This document shows positions 6,319-13,102 of a stretch of DNA of 13,102 nucleotides, piece by piece. The DNA lies in NCBI GenBank assembly GCA_035254305.1, contig DATFAS010000009.1, positions 1-13,102 on the forward strand. Direction: 5' to 3'. The stretch's first letter is position 1. The number at the start of each line of letters is the position of its first letter. The notes under the pieces were generated by a model. It ran no database searches. It was given only the letters and a program-made list of their open reading frames with translations, and was not told the origin of the DNA. Origin of the DNA: DATFAS01 sp035254305 (lineage in GTDB: Bacteria; Bacillota; Bacilli; Aneurinibacillales; RAOX-1). The position numbers and the translations under genes are program-made.

Positions 6319-8754
6319 ATGGCTAAGAAAAAACTTGTTTTAGTTGGAAATGGAATGGCAGGTGTTCGGTGTATAGAGGATATTTTAAAATTGGCTCCTG
6401 ATAAATATGAAATTACGATTTTTGGCAGTGAGCTTCATCCGAATTATAATCGAATTTCTTTGTCTTCTGTGCTTGCCGGGGATGCAGATATGAAGGATAT
6501 TATCTTAAATGATTGGGATTGGTATAATGAAAATCACATTACTCTGTACTCAGGTCAGACAGTAGATAAAATAGATCCGGTTAAGAAGTGGGTCAGATCT
6601 AGTAGCGGCCTGGTCGTGTCATACGATGAATTAATTCTAGCCACTGGTTCACTTCCTTTTATGCTTCCGCTTCCTGGAGCAAATAAAGAAGGTGTTATCG
6701 CCTTCCGTGATATTAAGGATTGTCAAACAATGGTGGAGACAAGTAAAAAGTATAAAAAGGCTATTGTTATCGGTGGAGGCTTGCTTGGGATAGAGGCCGC
6801 TAGAGGGCTTTTAAATCTTAATATGGATGTATCCGTTGTGCATATTTTCAGTCATTTGATGGAAAGGCAGTTAGATCCAACGGCTGCTCACATGCTACAG
6901 CAAGAGCTAGAAAACCAAGGGATGAAATTTCTATTGGAAAAGAATACAAAAGCTATCTTGGGTAAAAAGCGTGTAACATCGCTTGAATTTACCGATGGTA
7001 GTACAGTTGAAGCAGATCTTGTGGTCATGGCCGTAGGGATTAAACCTAATGTGGCACTGGCAAAAGATTGTGGAATCGAAGTAAATCGCGGGATTGTTGT
7101 GAATGATTATTTGGAGACGAGTGATCCCCATGTGTATGCTGTTGGGGAATGTGCCGAACATCGTGGAACGGTTTATGGATTAGTCGCACCACTATACGAA
7201 CAAGGAAATGTACTCGCAAAAAGGTTAGCTGGTGTGGAAACAGAAGGATATCAAGGCTCTGTTTTAGCTACTAAGCTTAAGGTTTCAGGAGTCAACGTGT
7301 TCTCAGCAGGGCAGTTTATGGATGCACCCGGCACGAAAGTCGTTCGAGTCCAGGATGATTTTGATGGGATCTATAAGAAAATTGTCATGAAAAATGGAAA
7401 AATCATTGGTTCGGTCTTATTTGGGGATACGACGGAAGGTTCTGAACTATTCTCCATGATTCGAAAACAGGAGGATGTTTCGGGACGTGAGAGAGAGATC
7501 TTGCTTCCAGCAGGTACGGGAACAGCGAAATCCGGAGTTGATCGAGTGGCTGCGATGCCTATGGATGAGATTATCTGCGGATGTAATGGCGTAACGAAAG
7601 AAACGATCATTCAAGCCATTAAGGAAAAAGGATGCACAAGTGTTCAAGATGTGAAAGCCTGTACCAAAGCATCAGGCTCCTGTGGTGGCTGTAAACCGCT
7701 GGTGGTAGACTTACTAACATATGTCTTAGGTGCCGAAGGAGTTCAAACGGAAAAGGAAGGGATCTGTGGATGTACATCCCTTAGTCACAGTGAAGTGGTG
7801 GACGCAATCCGTCGAATGGAATTAACCACAACAAAAGAAGTTATGAATGTGCTGGAATGGAGTCAATCGGAAGGTTGCTCGAAATGCCGACCTGCCCTTA
7901 ATTATTATCTAGGGATGGTATGGCCTAAGGAGCATGTAGAGGAGAGAGAATCTCGATTTGTTAATGAAAGAAATCACGCCAATATCCAAAAGGATGGTAC
8001 CTATTCTGTTGTACCAAGAATTTATGGAGGAGTGACTACACCGGGGGATTTGAAAAAAATAGCAGATGTAGCTGTAAAATATAATGTCCCTATGGTTAAG
8101 TTTACCGGAGGACAACGCATTGATTTGTTTGGAGTCAAAAAGGAAGACCTTCCTAAGGTCTGGGAAGAACTTGATATGCCATCAGGTTATGCTTATGGGA
8201 AAGCATTGCGTACGGTAAAGACCTGTGTAGGCTCCACTTGGTGCCGTTTCGGCACACAGGATTCGATGAAGATGGGTATTGAATTGGAAAAGAAATTAGA
8301 ACGTCTGAATACACCGGCAAAGATCAAATTAGCTGTATCGGGTTGCCCGCGAAACTGTTCTGAAGCGACTGTTAAAGACTTAGGTGTTGTCGCCATCGAC
8401 GGAGGTTGGGAGATTTACGTTGGAGGTAATGGTGGTACTGACGTGAGAACAGCAGACCTTCTAGTGAAGGTGAAAACGGAAGAAGAGGTTATGGAATGGA
8501 CACAATCCTATTTCCAATATTATCGAGAAACGGCAAACTATAATGAACGGACTTCCAAATGGGTAGAACGGATTGGACTTGAAACCATCCAGAAAGAGCT
8601 GGAGCAAAAAGAAAATCGTATGGCACTGGTGGAACGAATCGAGAATGTACTTAGCTTGATGGAGGACCCTTGGAAAGAAATTATTGAAAATAATGAATTG
8701 AGAAAAACATTCGAACCACTATCTTATTTGAATCTTGTTGGTACAGCTGAATAG
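6319..8754 (+). CDS. nirB: Nitrite reductase [NAD(P)H] large subunit
   Basis: This is the cytoplasmic siroheme enzyme that reduces nitrite to ammonium with six electrons from NAD(P)H, called NasD in Bacillus subtilis. The ATG has GGAAAGGAG six bases upstream. The 811-residue length matches the family. Domain order: FAD-binding GNGMAG (10-15); NAD(P)-binding VIGGGLLGIEAA (150-161); a BFD-like [2Fe-2S] site with C420, C422, C455 and C458; a second C-x-C...C-x2-C set at C483, C485, C520 and C523; then the ferredoxin-like half-domain and the siroheme/[4Fe-4S] domain with C636 (TCVGSTWC), C642, C676 and C680 (SGCPRNC). All cofactor ligands appear present, so it should be active if siroheme is made. 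No siroheme synthesis gene is in the window. It is the first gene of an operon with nirD (36-bp gap) and the transporter, suited to nitrite detoxification, assimilation or fermentative nitrite reduction. Confidence 0.96.
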   Translation: MAKKKLVLVGNGMAGVRCIEDILKLAPDKYEITIFGSELHPNYNRISLSSVLAGDADMKDIILNDWDWYNENHITLYSGQTVDKIDPVKKWVRSSSGLVVSYDELILATGSLPFMLPLPGANKEGVIAFRDIKDCQTMVETSKKYKKAIVIGGGLLGIEAARGLLNLNMDVSVVHIFSHLMERQLDPTAAHMLQQELENQGMKFLLEKNTKAILGKKRVTSLEFTDGSTVEADLVVMAVGIKPNVALAKDCGIEVNRGIVVNDYLETSDPHVYAVGECAEHRGTVYGLVAPLYEQGNVLAKRLAGVETEGYQGSVLATKLKVSGVNVFSAGQFMDAPGTKVVRVQDDFDGIYKKIVMKNGKIIGSVLFGDTTEGSELFSMIRKQEDVSGREREILLPAGTGTAKSGVDRVAAMPMDEIICGCNGVTKETIIQAIKEKGCTSVQDVKACTKASGSCGGCKPLVVDLLTYVLGAEGVQTEKEGICGCTSLSHSEVVDAIRRMELTTTKEVMNVLEWSQSEGCSKCRPALNYYLGMVWPKEHVEERESRFVNERNHANIQKDGTYSVVPRIYGGVTTPGDLKKIADVAVKYNVPMVKFTGGQRIDLFGVKKEDLPKVWEELDMPSGYAYGKALRTVKTCVGSTWCRFGTQDSMKMGIELEKKLERLNTPAKIKLAVSGCPRNCSEATVKDLGVVAIDGGWEIYVGGNGGTDVRTADLLVKVKTEEEVMEWTQSYFQYYRETANYNERTSKWVERIGLETIQKELEQKENRMALVERIENVLSLMEDPWKEIIENNELRKTFEPLSYLNLVGTAE

Positions 8755-8790
8755 TTGGATATAAAACAAATTAGAGGGAGGAGATAGAAA

Positions 8791-9126
8791 TTGATGAAAC
8801 GAATTGTCATTGCGAATATGTCTGATATTACAGAGAAAAGATCAAGAGTGGTTCATATTGGAAGCTTAGAAATTGCATTGTTTAAGCTCTCCACTGGAGA
8901 AATACGGGCGATAGAAAATAGTTGTCCACATAAGGCAGGGAAGCTTTCCGAAGGGATCGTATGTGATCACCACGTCTATTGTCCATTGCATGATTGGAAA
9001 ATTAATTTAGATGATGGTCTAGTCCAAAGTCCTGATGAAGGTTGTGTCACTACCTATCGAGTAGAAGTAGATCAGAAGAATGGAGATATATCCATTGATG
9101 TTGAAGAGAAGTTATTGGTATTCTAA
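8791..9126 (+). CDS. nirD: Nitrite reductase small subunit, Rieske-type NirD
   Basis: This is the small partner of NirB, called NasE in B. subtilis, with a Rieske-like fold required for NAD(P)H-dependent nitrite reduction. The protein has 111 residues from TTG 8791 (110 from ATG 8794). The SD core GGAGG at 8777-8781 is nine bases from the TTG and twelve from the ATG, so TTG is slightly preferred. It retains complete Rieske ligands, CPHKAG (C45, H47) and CPLHDW (C64, H67). Some NirD proteins, such as that of E. coli, have lost these residues; those that keep them probably bind a [2Fe-2S] cluster and feed electrons to NirB. It lies between nirB and the transporter gene and is surely cotranscribed. 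A generic Rieske ferredoxin is the alternative, but position and length favour NirD. Confidence 0.93.
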   Translation: MMKRIVIANMSDITEKRSRVVHIGSLEIALFKLSTGEIRAIENSCPHKAGKLSEGIVCDHHVYCPLHDWKINLDDGLVQSPDEGCVTTYRVEVDQKNGDISIDVEEKLLVF

Positions 9127-9177
9127 TTTTTAGCTTTTGATGGGTACAACAAAATAGATGAGAAGGAGAGATCAACC

Positions 9178-10014
9178 TTGGCGTATGTAAAACCAGATCA
9201 AGTTGTAAAATATATGATTGAGGCTGGAGTGAGCAAAGCAAATCTGTCAATTAAAGATCTCTTGATTCGAGGATTTCTAGGAGGAGCAATCCTTGCTTAC
9301 GCAACTACCTTAGCTTTTACAGCTGCTATTCAGACAAAATTAGGAATCGTTGGGGCTGTCATTTTTCCTGTCGGGTTTGTCATCATTATTTTACTTGGTC
9401 TTGAACTCGTTACAGGAAGCTTCGGCTTGATTCCACTGGCTGTTTGGGAGAGGAAAACAAGGATACGACAAATGCTATCTAACTTTTTCTGGGTGTCGAT
9501 AGGGCATATTATAGGCTGTCTGGTATATGCGATTCTTTATTTTGTAGCGATCACTTATCTTGGTCATCATAATGATCAGGATGTTGTACAAATGATTGTA
9601 AAGACCGCGGAAGCGAAGACGATCGGATATAAAAGTCTTGGTTTGGATGGGATGATTACGGTATTTGTAAAAGCTATTCTTTGTAACTGGATGGTGACAC
9701 TTGGTGCCGTTATGGCCATGACTTCACAATCTACTTTAGGAAAGATTGCAGCTATGTGGCTTCCTATATTAACCTTCTTTGCACAGGGATTTGAACACAC
9801 GGTAGTAAATATGTTTGTTATACCTGCAGGAATATTGATGGGTGCCCATGTAAGTATAATAGATTGGTGGCTATGGAACCAGATTCCGGTACTGATTGGG
9901 AATTTTTTTGGAGGAGTGATCTTTACTGGACTCATGCTTTACTGGACGCATAAGAAGAACACGAATAAGAAAAGAGAGTCATTGGTAATTGAACTTCAAG
10001 CAGGTAAGGTATAA
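9178..10014 (+). CDS. nirC: Formate/nitrite transporter family channel (nitrite, NirC-like)
   Basis: This integral membrane protein of the FNT family forms pentameric channels for small monovalent anions; its place after nirBD points to nitrite. It starts at TTG 9178 with AAGGAGAG seven bases upstream and has 278 residues, normal for the family. Six hydrophobic segments lie near 31-52, 57-80, 103-125, 156-181, 188-205 and 235-256. Family motifs include LELVTGSF (T79 in the flexible loop), VKAILCNWMV (K165, N170) and QGFEHTVVNMFVIPAG with the central pore histidine H207. The tail is basic and hydrophilic. It is the last gene of the nir operon, 51 bases after nirD, with a terminator beginning 15 bases after the stop. 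Formate (FocA-like) or both anions are possible substrates, so the symbol rests on context. Confidence 0.88.
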   Translation: MAYVKPDQVVKYMIEAGVSKANLSIKDLLIRGFLGGAILAYATTLAFTAAIQTKLGIVGAVIFPVGFVIIILLGLELVTGSFGLIPLAVWERKTRIRQMLSNFFWVSIGHIIGCLVYAILYFVAITYLGHHNDQDVVQMIVKTAEAKTIGYKSLGLDGMITVFVKAILCNWMVTLGAVMAMTSQSTLGKIAAMWLPILTFFAQGFEHTVVNMFVIPAGILMGAHVSIIDWWLWNQIPVLIGNFFGGVIFTGLMLYWTHKKNTNKKRESLVIELQAGKV

Positions 10015-10028
10015 CTAAAGGATGTTGG

Positions 10029-10062
10029 GGAGTGATCGATTGTCAATCGGCTCCTTTTTTTT
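10029..10062 (+). terminator. Rho-independent terminator of the nir operon
   Basis: GGAG pairs with CTCC and, inside it, CGATT pairs with AATCG around GTC; a four-base bulge (TGAT) faces a single G. Eight T residues follow (10055-10062). The position directly after the transporter gene defines the end of the nirB-nirD-transporter transcript. Confidence 0.85.
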
Positions 10063-10093
10063 GTTATTTAACGATTTACTTATTGAATGACTA

Positions 10094-10121
10094 TTGATCC
10101 TAATTAGAATAGGTTTACAAT
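10094..10121 (+). promoter_or_regulatory. Candidate promoter of the LysE-family gene
   Basis: TTGATC and TACAAT are separated by 16 bases, a plausible SigA -35/-10 pair about 100 bases upstream of the start codon and after the nir terminator. The region is very AT-rich, with a second TATAAT at 10121-10126 nearby, so chance matches are likely. Confidence 0.35.
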
Positions 10122-10224
10122 ATAATGAAATGTAATGTTAATCATAAGAGATGACTAAAATGAAGAACAGATTTTCAATAAATATAATTTGATTTGTGAG
10201 TTTAAACCTGAAAGGAGTTTCTCA

Positions 10225-10851
10225 ATGTTTGATGTAGCGACATTACTATTTTTTATGGGTACATCTATCATTCTGATTATCATCCCGGGACCTGACCTGA
10301 TCTTCACTGTTACTCAAGGAATGACGAATGGAAGAAGAGCTGGAGTTGCAACGGCAATGGGGTTAAGTTTAGGAAACATCGTACACACGCTAGCAGCAGC
10401 ACTTGGTCTATCCCTTATTATTAAAACATCAGTGGTAACATTCACGATGATCAAATCTTGCGGGGCCATTTATTTGTTTTATATTGCTTATAAAGCGATA
10501 AAACATAGAAAAGAGCCCATTGATATGAGCCCACCAAAAAATAGCGATTCGAAAGGACTTTTTCTACGAGGCATATTCATGAATATTCTAAACCCAAAAG
10601 TAGCCATCTTTTTCCTTACTTTTCTACCTCAGTTTGTGAATTATCAATCTGCAAATGTTCCTTTACAAATGTGCATTCTCGGCCTTATTTTTATTATTTT
10701 GACAGCGATCATATTTGGCTTGTTAGGATATTTTACAGGAATTTTTCGAGAAAGATTTTTACAGAAACCACACTTTGGTGAAATCATGAATATAACAGCA
10801 GGATGTATTTTTATTGGACTGGGAGTAAAACTCCTAACCACTAAACTATAA
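10225..10851 (+). CDS. LysE/RhtB-family amino-acid exporter
   Basis: This is a membrane efflux protein of the LysE/RhtB family, whose members export lysine, homoserine, threonine, leucine or other amino acids. The ATG at 10225 has AAAGGAG seven bases upstream; the frame is open to 10189 but nothing there resembles an RBS-led start. From that ATG the protein has 208 residues, the usual family size. Typical signatures are IIIPGPDLIFTV (18-29) in the first helix, QGMTNGRRAGVATAMGLSLG (31-50) and, after a charged loop, NILNPKVAIFFLTFLPQF (120-137). Six hydrophobic segments are visible, with a polar stretch (about 92-112, HRKEPIDMSPPKNSDSK) between the third and fourth. The gene is alone, with its own promoter-like sequence. 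No neighbouring LysR-type regulator is present. The substrate cannot be read from the sequence. Confidence 0.92.
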   Translation: MFDVATLLFFMGTSIILIIIPGPDLIFTVTQGMTNGRRAGVATAMGLSLGNIVHTLAAALGLSLIIKTSVVTFTMIKSCGAIYLFYIAYKAIKHRKEPIDMSPPKNSDSKGLFLRGIFMNILNPKVAIFFLTFLPQFVNYQSANVPLQMCILGLIFIILTAIIFGLLGYFTGIFRERFLQKPHFGEIMNITAGCIFIGLGVKLLTTKL

Positions 10852-10872
10852 TTTGCCTAATCATTTGCTGCT

Positions 10873-10998
10873 CTAGTATGTTTCGTTTCCTGTTGCTCCT
10901 CTATACATGTGGTTATGTGGATGCATTCCATTAACAGTCGTATAACCTTCAAAAATATGATAGTGCCCTCTGCCTGGAAGTGGGATGGATGGGCCGGT
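10873..10998 (-). pseudogene. ymaF: C-terminal remnant of a ymaF-like gene
   Basis: Read on the minus strand, 41 codons ending in TAG (10875-10873) encode GPSIPLPGRGHYHIFEGYTT then VNGMHPHNHMYRGATG. This histidine-rich pattern (GHYH..EGYTT...G..PH.HMY.G.TG) matches the C-terminal end of the YmaF family as I recall it (B. subtilis YmaF is about 137 residues). The upstream half is missing: the frame continues only to an in-frame stop near 11040 and has no start codon or SD, and its 5' side runs into the terminator hairpin at 11002-11025. It is therefore a 5'-deleted relic. It converges with the LysE gene, from which it is separated by 21 bases. The family call is from memory of the motif and needs a profile search. 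Confidence 0.6.
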
Positions 10999-11001
10999 AA
11001 A

Positions 11002-11031
11002 GGTTGCATATGGAAAAATGCAACCTTTTTT
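11002..11031 (+). terminator. Intrinsic terminator downstream of the LysE gene
   Basis: GGTTGCAT pairs perfectly with ATGCAACC across an 8-base loop and is followed by six T residues; flanking AAA/TTT can lengthen the stem. It lies 150 bases after the LysE stop, beyond the ymaF remnant, so the LysE transcript would run antisense through that remnant. It is preceded by AAA, so the minus-strand side also has a T-run and it may work in both directions. Confidence 0.85.
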
Positions 11032-11122
11032 ATTTGATAACTATTCTATTCAATTAGAAAATAGGCCAGAATTCCTAAGTTAAGAATGTCAAAATGAGTT
11101 TTATCGTGTAAAATTATTAGTT

Positions 11123-11218
11123 GAACCCTTAAAATTCTAGTGTCTGAATGGAGTGTTTTATGTTGTAACTTGTACTAAATATGGTTTGAATGGTTGGTTT
11201 TCCAACTTAGAACCCTTA
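11123..11218. promoter_or_regulatory. Repeated and palindromic elements upstream of the agr-like operon
   Basis: GAACCCTTA occurs at 11123-11131 and again at 11210-11218, in each case followed within a few bases by AAAATTC. Between them, GTTGG-TTTT-CCAAC (11193-11206) is a perfect 5-bp inverted repeat immediately before the second copy. Paired sites of this kind upstream of a quorum-sensing operon could bind its response regulator, but they do not match the LytTR 9-mer consensus well. With the ymaF remnant and terminator they make up the recognisable content of the 422-bp gap 10852-11273; I see no small reading frame in it that resembles agrD. Confidence 0.35.
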
Positions 11219-11225
11219 CGGAAAA

Positions 11226-11253
11226 TTCGACACATATACAATTATGTAATAAT
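11226..11253 (+). promoter_or_regulatory. Weak candidate promoter of the agr-like operon
   Basis: TTCGAC (11226-11231) and AATAAT (11248-11253), preceded by TG one base upstream, are 16 bases apart and about 20 bases before the kinase ATG. The hexamers are poor matches, so the call rests mainly on position. Confidence 0.25.
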
Positions 11254-11273
11254 CTATACTTAAGAGGTGCTGC

Positions 11274-12581
11274 ATGGTCACTTGGTATATATATATGTTC
11301 CAATTTCTACCAGAATCCTTAGTCATGAATTTAATTGCTTTTATACTCACTGGAGGTCATTTTTGCAAAAAAAATATCAATAAATTATTAATAGCTGCCA
11401 TATTGTATTCAACTTTAGTCTATGCAGTATGGGATTTACAGCTACCAGCGAGTTTTAGAATACTCCTCAACATTCAATTATTTCTCATAAGTACATGGAT
11501 AGGACACCGTTCTTCTATTGTTTATGCCCTAAGCTATACTCTCATTGCTGTTTTTTCGCTATGGGTCTTTGAGTATATAGGAATGTTTCTTATAACACAT
11601 ATCTTCCTACTTGATTTGGCACAAATCCTAGACCATCCTTTCATTCGCTTGCTAATTGGTTTTGCCGTGTACATCCCTATGTCAATTGCTGCCTATTTAT
11701 TCTATCGATATAACATTCATTTAAATTATGAATGGTTTAGCAATATCATGTTACATAGAGTATATATTCTTCTTCTATTTCTAGGCCAATTGTTGCTGTT
11801 ATCTCTTTATCTCTATATGGAAACTTTTAAAATAAACCAAAATGACTTCTTTGGACCATATCATTTTCCAGTATTTTTGTGTATCATTCTTTTACTGAAT
11901 ATTGTTCTCTTCGCAATTCTTCTTCGAATAGTACTAGAGAAGAGCAAGCAATCCCTAAGTATGACTGAAAAGACCTATCTTGAACAAATGGAATCTCTCA
12001 TTCTTTCCATGAGATCTCACCGACATGATCTAGCAAATCACTTACAAGTTATAAAAGGGAATCTCCAAATAAAAGAATATGATCGAGCGATACAATATCT
12101 TAATACCTTCGTAGAGGAGGTTAATTTTACGAATATTTCCTTAGCGATTAAAAATCAAACCTTATCGATTAGTATCCATTCAAAATGGATGATTGCACAG
12201 GCAAAAGGAATCCATTTTAAATGTGAAATAGATCCCATTGAAACCTTCGATAAGATTACACCTACTGACCAGATTCGTCTGCTTACTAATTTGATAGACA
12301 ATGCCTTTGAAGCAACTCTACAACTAGAAGAAGAACAACGAAAAGTCAGTGTAAAAATACATAAAATCTTAAATCTCTATACGTATGAAATTGAGAATAC
12401 CGGCCCCGAAATAAGAGAAGAAGATCTAGAAAAAATATTTATTCCAGGTTTCTCAACGAAAGGTACAAGAGGATATGGACTAGCCATTGTTCGAGATCTG
12501 GTAAGAAAATATCATGGAGAAATACAGGTAACATCGAAATCCGGAGTTACAAAATTTAATGTTTTGATCCCAACTGAATAA
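11274..12581 (+). CDS. agrC: AgrC-like membrane sensor histidine kinase (HPK10/GHKL)
   Basis: This is a polytopic membrane histidine kinase, expected to sense the cyclic peptide made by the adjacent AgrB and to phosphorylate a LytTR-type regulator. The ATG at 11274 has AAGAGGTG just upstream, and the protein has 435 residues. Residues 1 to about 222 are hydrophobic with six to seven membrane segments and no extracytoplasmic sensor domain, as in AgrC and ComD. The kinase core follows: SHRHDLANHLQVIKGNL (248-264) with phosphoacceptor H251, the RHD..NH form of the HPK10 class; the N box LLTNLIDNAFEA (336-347); and the glycine box GFSTKGTRGYGLAIV (392-406). All catalytic elements are present. It is 19 bases upstream of agrB. 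No response regulator lies in the window. The symbol reflects architecture and neighbourhood; orthology to staphylococcal AgrC is not implied. Confidence 0.85.
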   Translation: MVTWYIYMFQFLPESLVMNLIAFILTGGHFCKKNINKLLIAAILYSTLVYAVWDLQLPASFRILLNIQLFLISTWIGHRSSIVYALSYTLIAVFSLWVFEYIGMFLITHIFLLDLAQILDHPFIRLLIGFAVYIPMSIAAYLFYRYNIHLNYEWFSNIMLHRVYILLLFLGQLLLLSLYLYMETFKINQNDFFGPYHFPVFLCIILLLNIVLFAILLRIVLEKSKQSLSMTEKTYLEQMESLILSMRSHRHDLANHLQVIKGNLQIKEYDRAIQYLNTFVEEVNFTNISLAIKNQTLSISIHSKWMIAQAKGIHFKCEIDPIETFDKITPTDQIRLLTNLIDNAFEATLQLEEEQRKVSVKIHKILNLYTYEIENTGPEIREEDLEKIFIPGFSTKGTRGYGLAIVRDLVRKYHGEIQVTSKSGVTKFNVLIPTE

Positions 12582-12600
12582 GGGAAAGTAGGGGTTAAGA

Positions 12601-13102
12601 ATGAATATCAGTCAATTATCTCAAAAATTAGCAGCTTCACTCTATGATTATAGTAATGGTGATGTCAGTATCTCTAAGCTACGTTATGGAATCGAAACGA
12701 TTTTAACTGGTTTTATTAAATTAGGAACATTTTTTGGGATTTCTTTATACATGGGAATTTTCCATGAAATGCTAATTGCCTTAGTTACTTTCATTCCTTT
12801 ACGCTTGATATCAGGTGGAGCCCATTTATCAACCTATATTCGCTGCTTACTGGCAGGAGGTACTTGGTTTGTATTAAGTAGTTTTTTATCACAAAAATAT
12901 TTAACAGAGGTTTCTGTTATTACTTGTATCTCAGCCATTATCATAACCTGTTTTATTTCACTATTAATCTGTATAAAATATGCTCCTAACTCTCATGGAT
13001 ATCGTAAAATTGATGATGTTAAACAAAAGAAATTAAAGCGATTATCGATAGGTTTTATAGTAATCTATTTCCTTATTTTACTATTGTTTGTTTATACTGA
13101 AC
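12601..13102 (+). CDS. agrB: AgrB-like autoinducer-processing protease, cut by the window end
   Basis: This membrane cysteine endopeptidase would trim an AgrD precursor and help form the cyclic thiolactone or lactone signal. The ATG at 12601 has AGGGG six bases upstream. The frame is open for 167 codons to the last base, so the family's usual last 25-45 residues lie outside. The catalytic pair is clear: SGGAHLSTYIRC (71-82) places H75 and C82 seven residues apart, as for H77 and C84 in S. aureus AgrB, next to the conserved PLRLISGG stretch. Four or more hydrophobic helices follow the amphipathic N-terminus, and a basic segment KYAPNSHGYRK then KQKKLKRL (about 126-148) matches the family's cytoplasmic loop. 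It overlaps nothing, following the kinase by 19 bases, and is likely cotranscribed with it. A small agrD gene is expected directly downstream, as in many Firmicutes, but is not visible here. Confidence 0.92.
   Translation, partial: MNISQLSQKLAASLYDYSNGDVSISKLRYGIETILTGFIKLGTFFGISLYMGIFHEMLIALVTFIPLRLISGGAHLSTYIRCLLAGGTWFVLSSFLSQKYLTEVSVITCISAIIITCFISLLICIKYAPNSHGYRKIDDVKQKKLKRLSIGFIVIYFLILLLFVYTE

Noticed and set aside
10189..10224. Upstream extension of the LysE-family protein by 12 residues
   Set aside because: The extra residues are polar and unlike the family N-terminus; AAAGGAG at 10211-10217 clearly serves the ATG at 10225.
11032..11273. An agrD-like peptide gene upstream of the kinase
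   Set aside because: All ATG-led frames on the + strand here end within a few codons (for example ATG-TCA-AAA-TGA); none has a central Cys or an acidic tail.

Overview
The window is chromosomal DNA of a low-GC Gram-positive bacterium of the class Bacilli. The evidence is strong GGAGG-type ribosome binding sites, several TTG starts, AT-rich intergenic DNA with hairpin-plus-U-tract terminators, an S-layer-homology surface protein, RocG/GudB-type glutamate dehydrogenase and nasDE-like nitrite reductase genes. The SLH protein together with an agr-type locus suggests a Paenibacillaceae/Brevibacillus-like organism, but the genus cannot be fixed from sequence reading alone. All intact genes lie on the + strand. 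Two minus-strand genes survive only as decayed stubs.

Left part (1-4300): a secreted YcdB/YcdC-domain protein carrying three C-terminal SLH repeats; a minus-strand stub of 36 codons that looks like the N-terminus of a GNAT acetyltransferase; and a MocR-type (GntR HTH plus aminotransferase fold) regulator facing away from that stub. The regulator's translation start is odd: its only canonical start codon lies inside the best Shine-Dalgarno sequence.

Middle part (4300-10100) is a nitrogen block. A monocistronic glutamate dehydrogenase with a possible catabolite-repression (cre-like) site is followed by 696 bp without a gene. That gap contains a strong terminator, a 112-bp tandem repeat (three full copies and a partial fourth), a second terminator and a presumed promoter region with an inverted repeat. 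Then comes the operon nirB-nirD-FNT transporter (siroheme nitrite reductase large subunit, Rieske small subunit, formate/nitrite channel), closed by a terminator. Together these genes would move nitrite across the membrane, reduce it with NAD(P)H to ammonium, and interconvert ammonium and glutamate.

Right part (10100-13102): a LysE/RhtB-family exporter; the C-terminal remnant of a ymaF-like gene on the minus strand, cut off next to a terminator; and the beginning of an agr-type quorum-sensing locus, with an AgrC-like histidine kinase followed by an AgrB-like processing protease that runs off the window. The signal peptide gene (agrD) and response regulator are not in the window and would be expected just beyond position 13102 or elsewhere.

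No rRNA, tRNA, CRISPR array, transposase or complete insertion sequence was seen. The best candidates for something undescribed are the 112-bp hairpin-bearing repeat array in front of the nitrite reductase operon and the agr-like system at the right edge.
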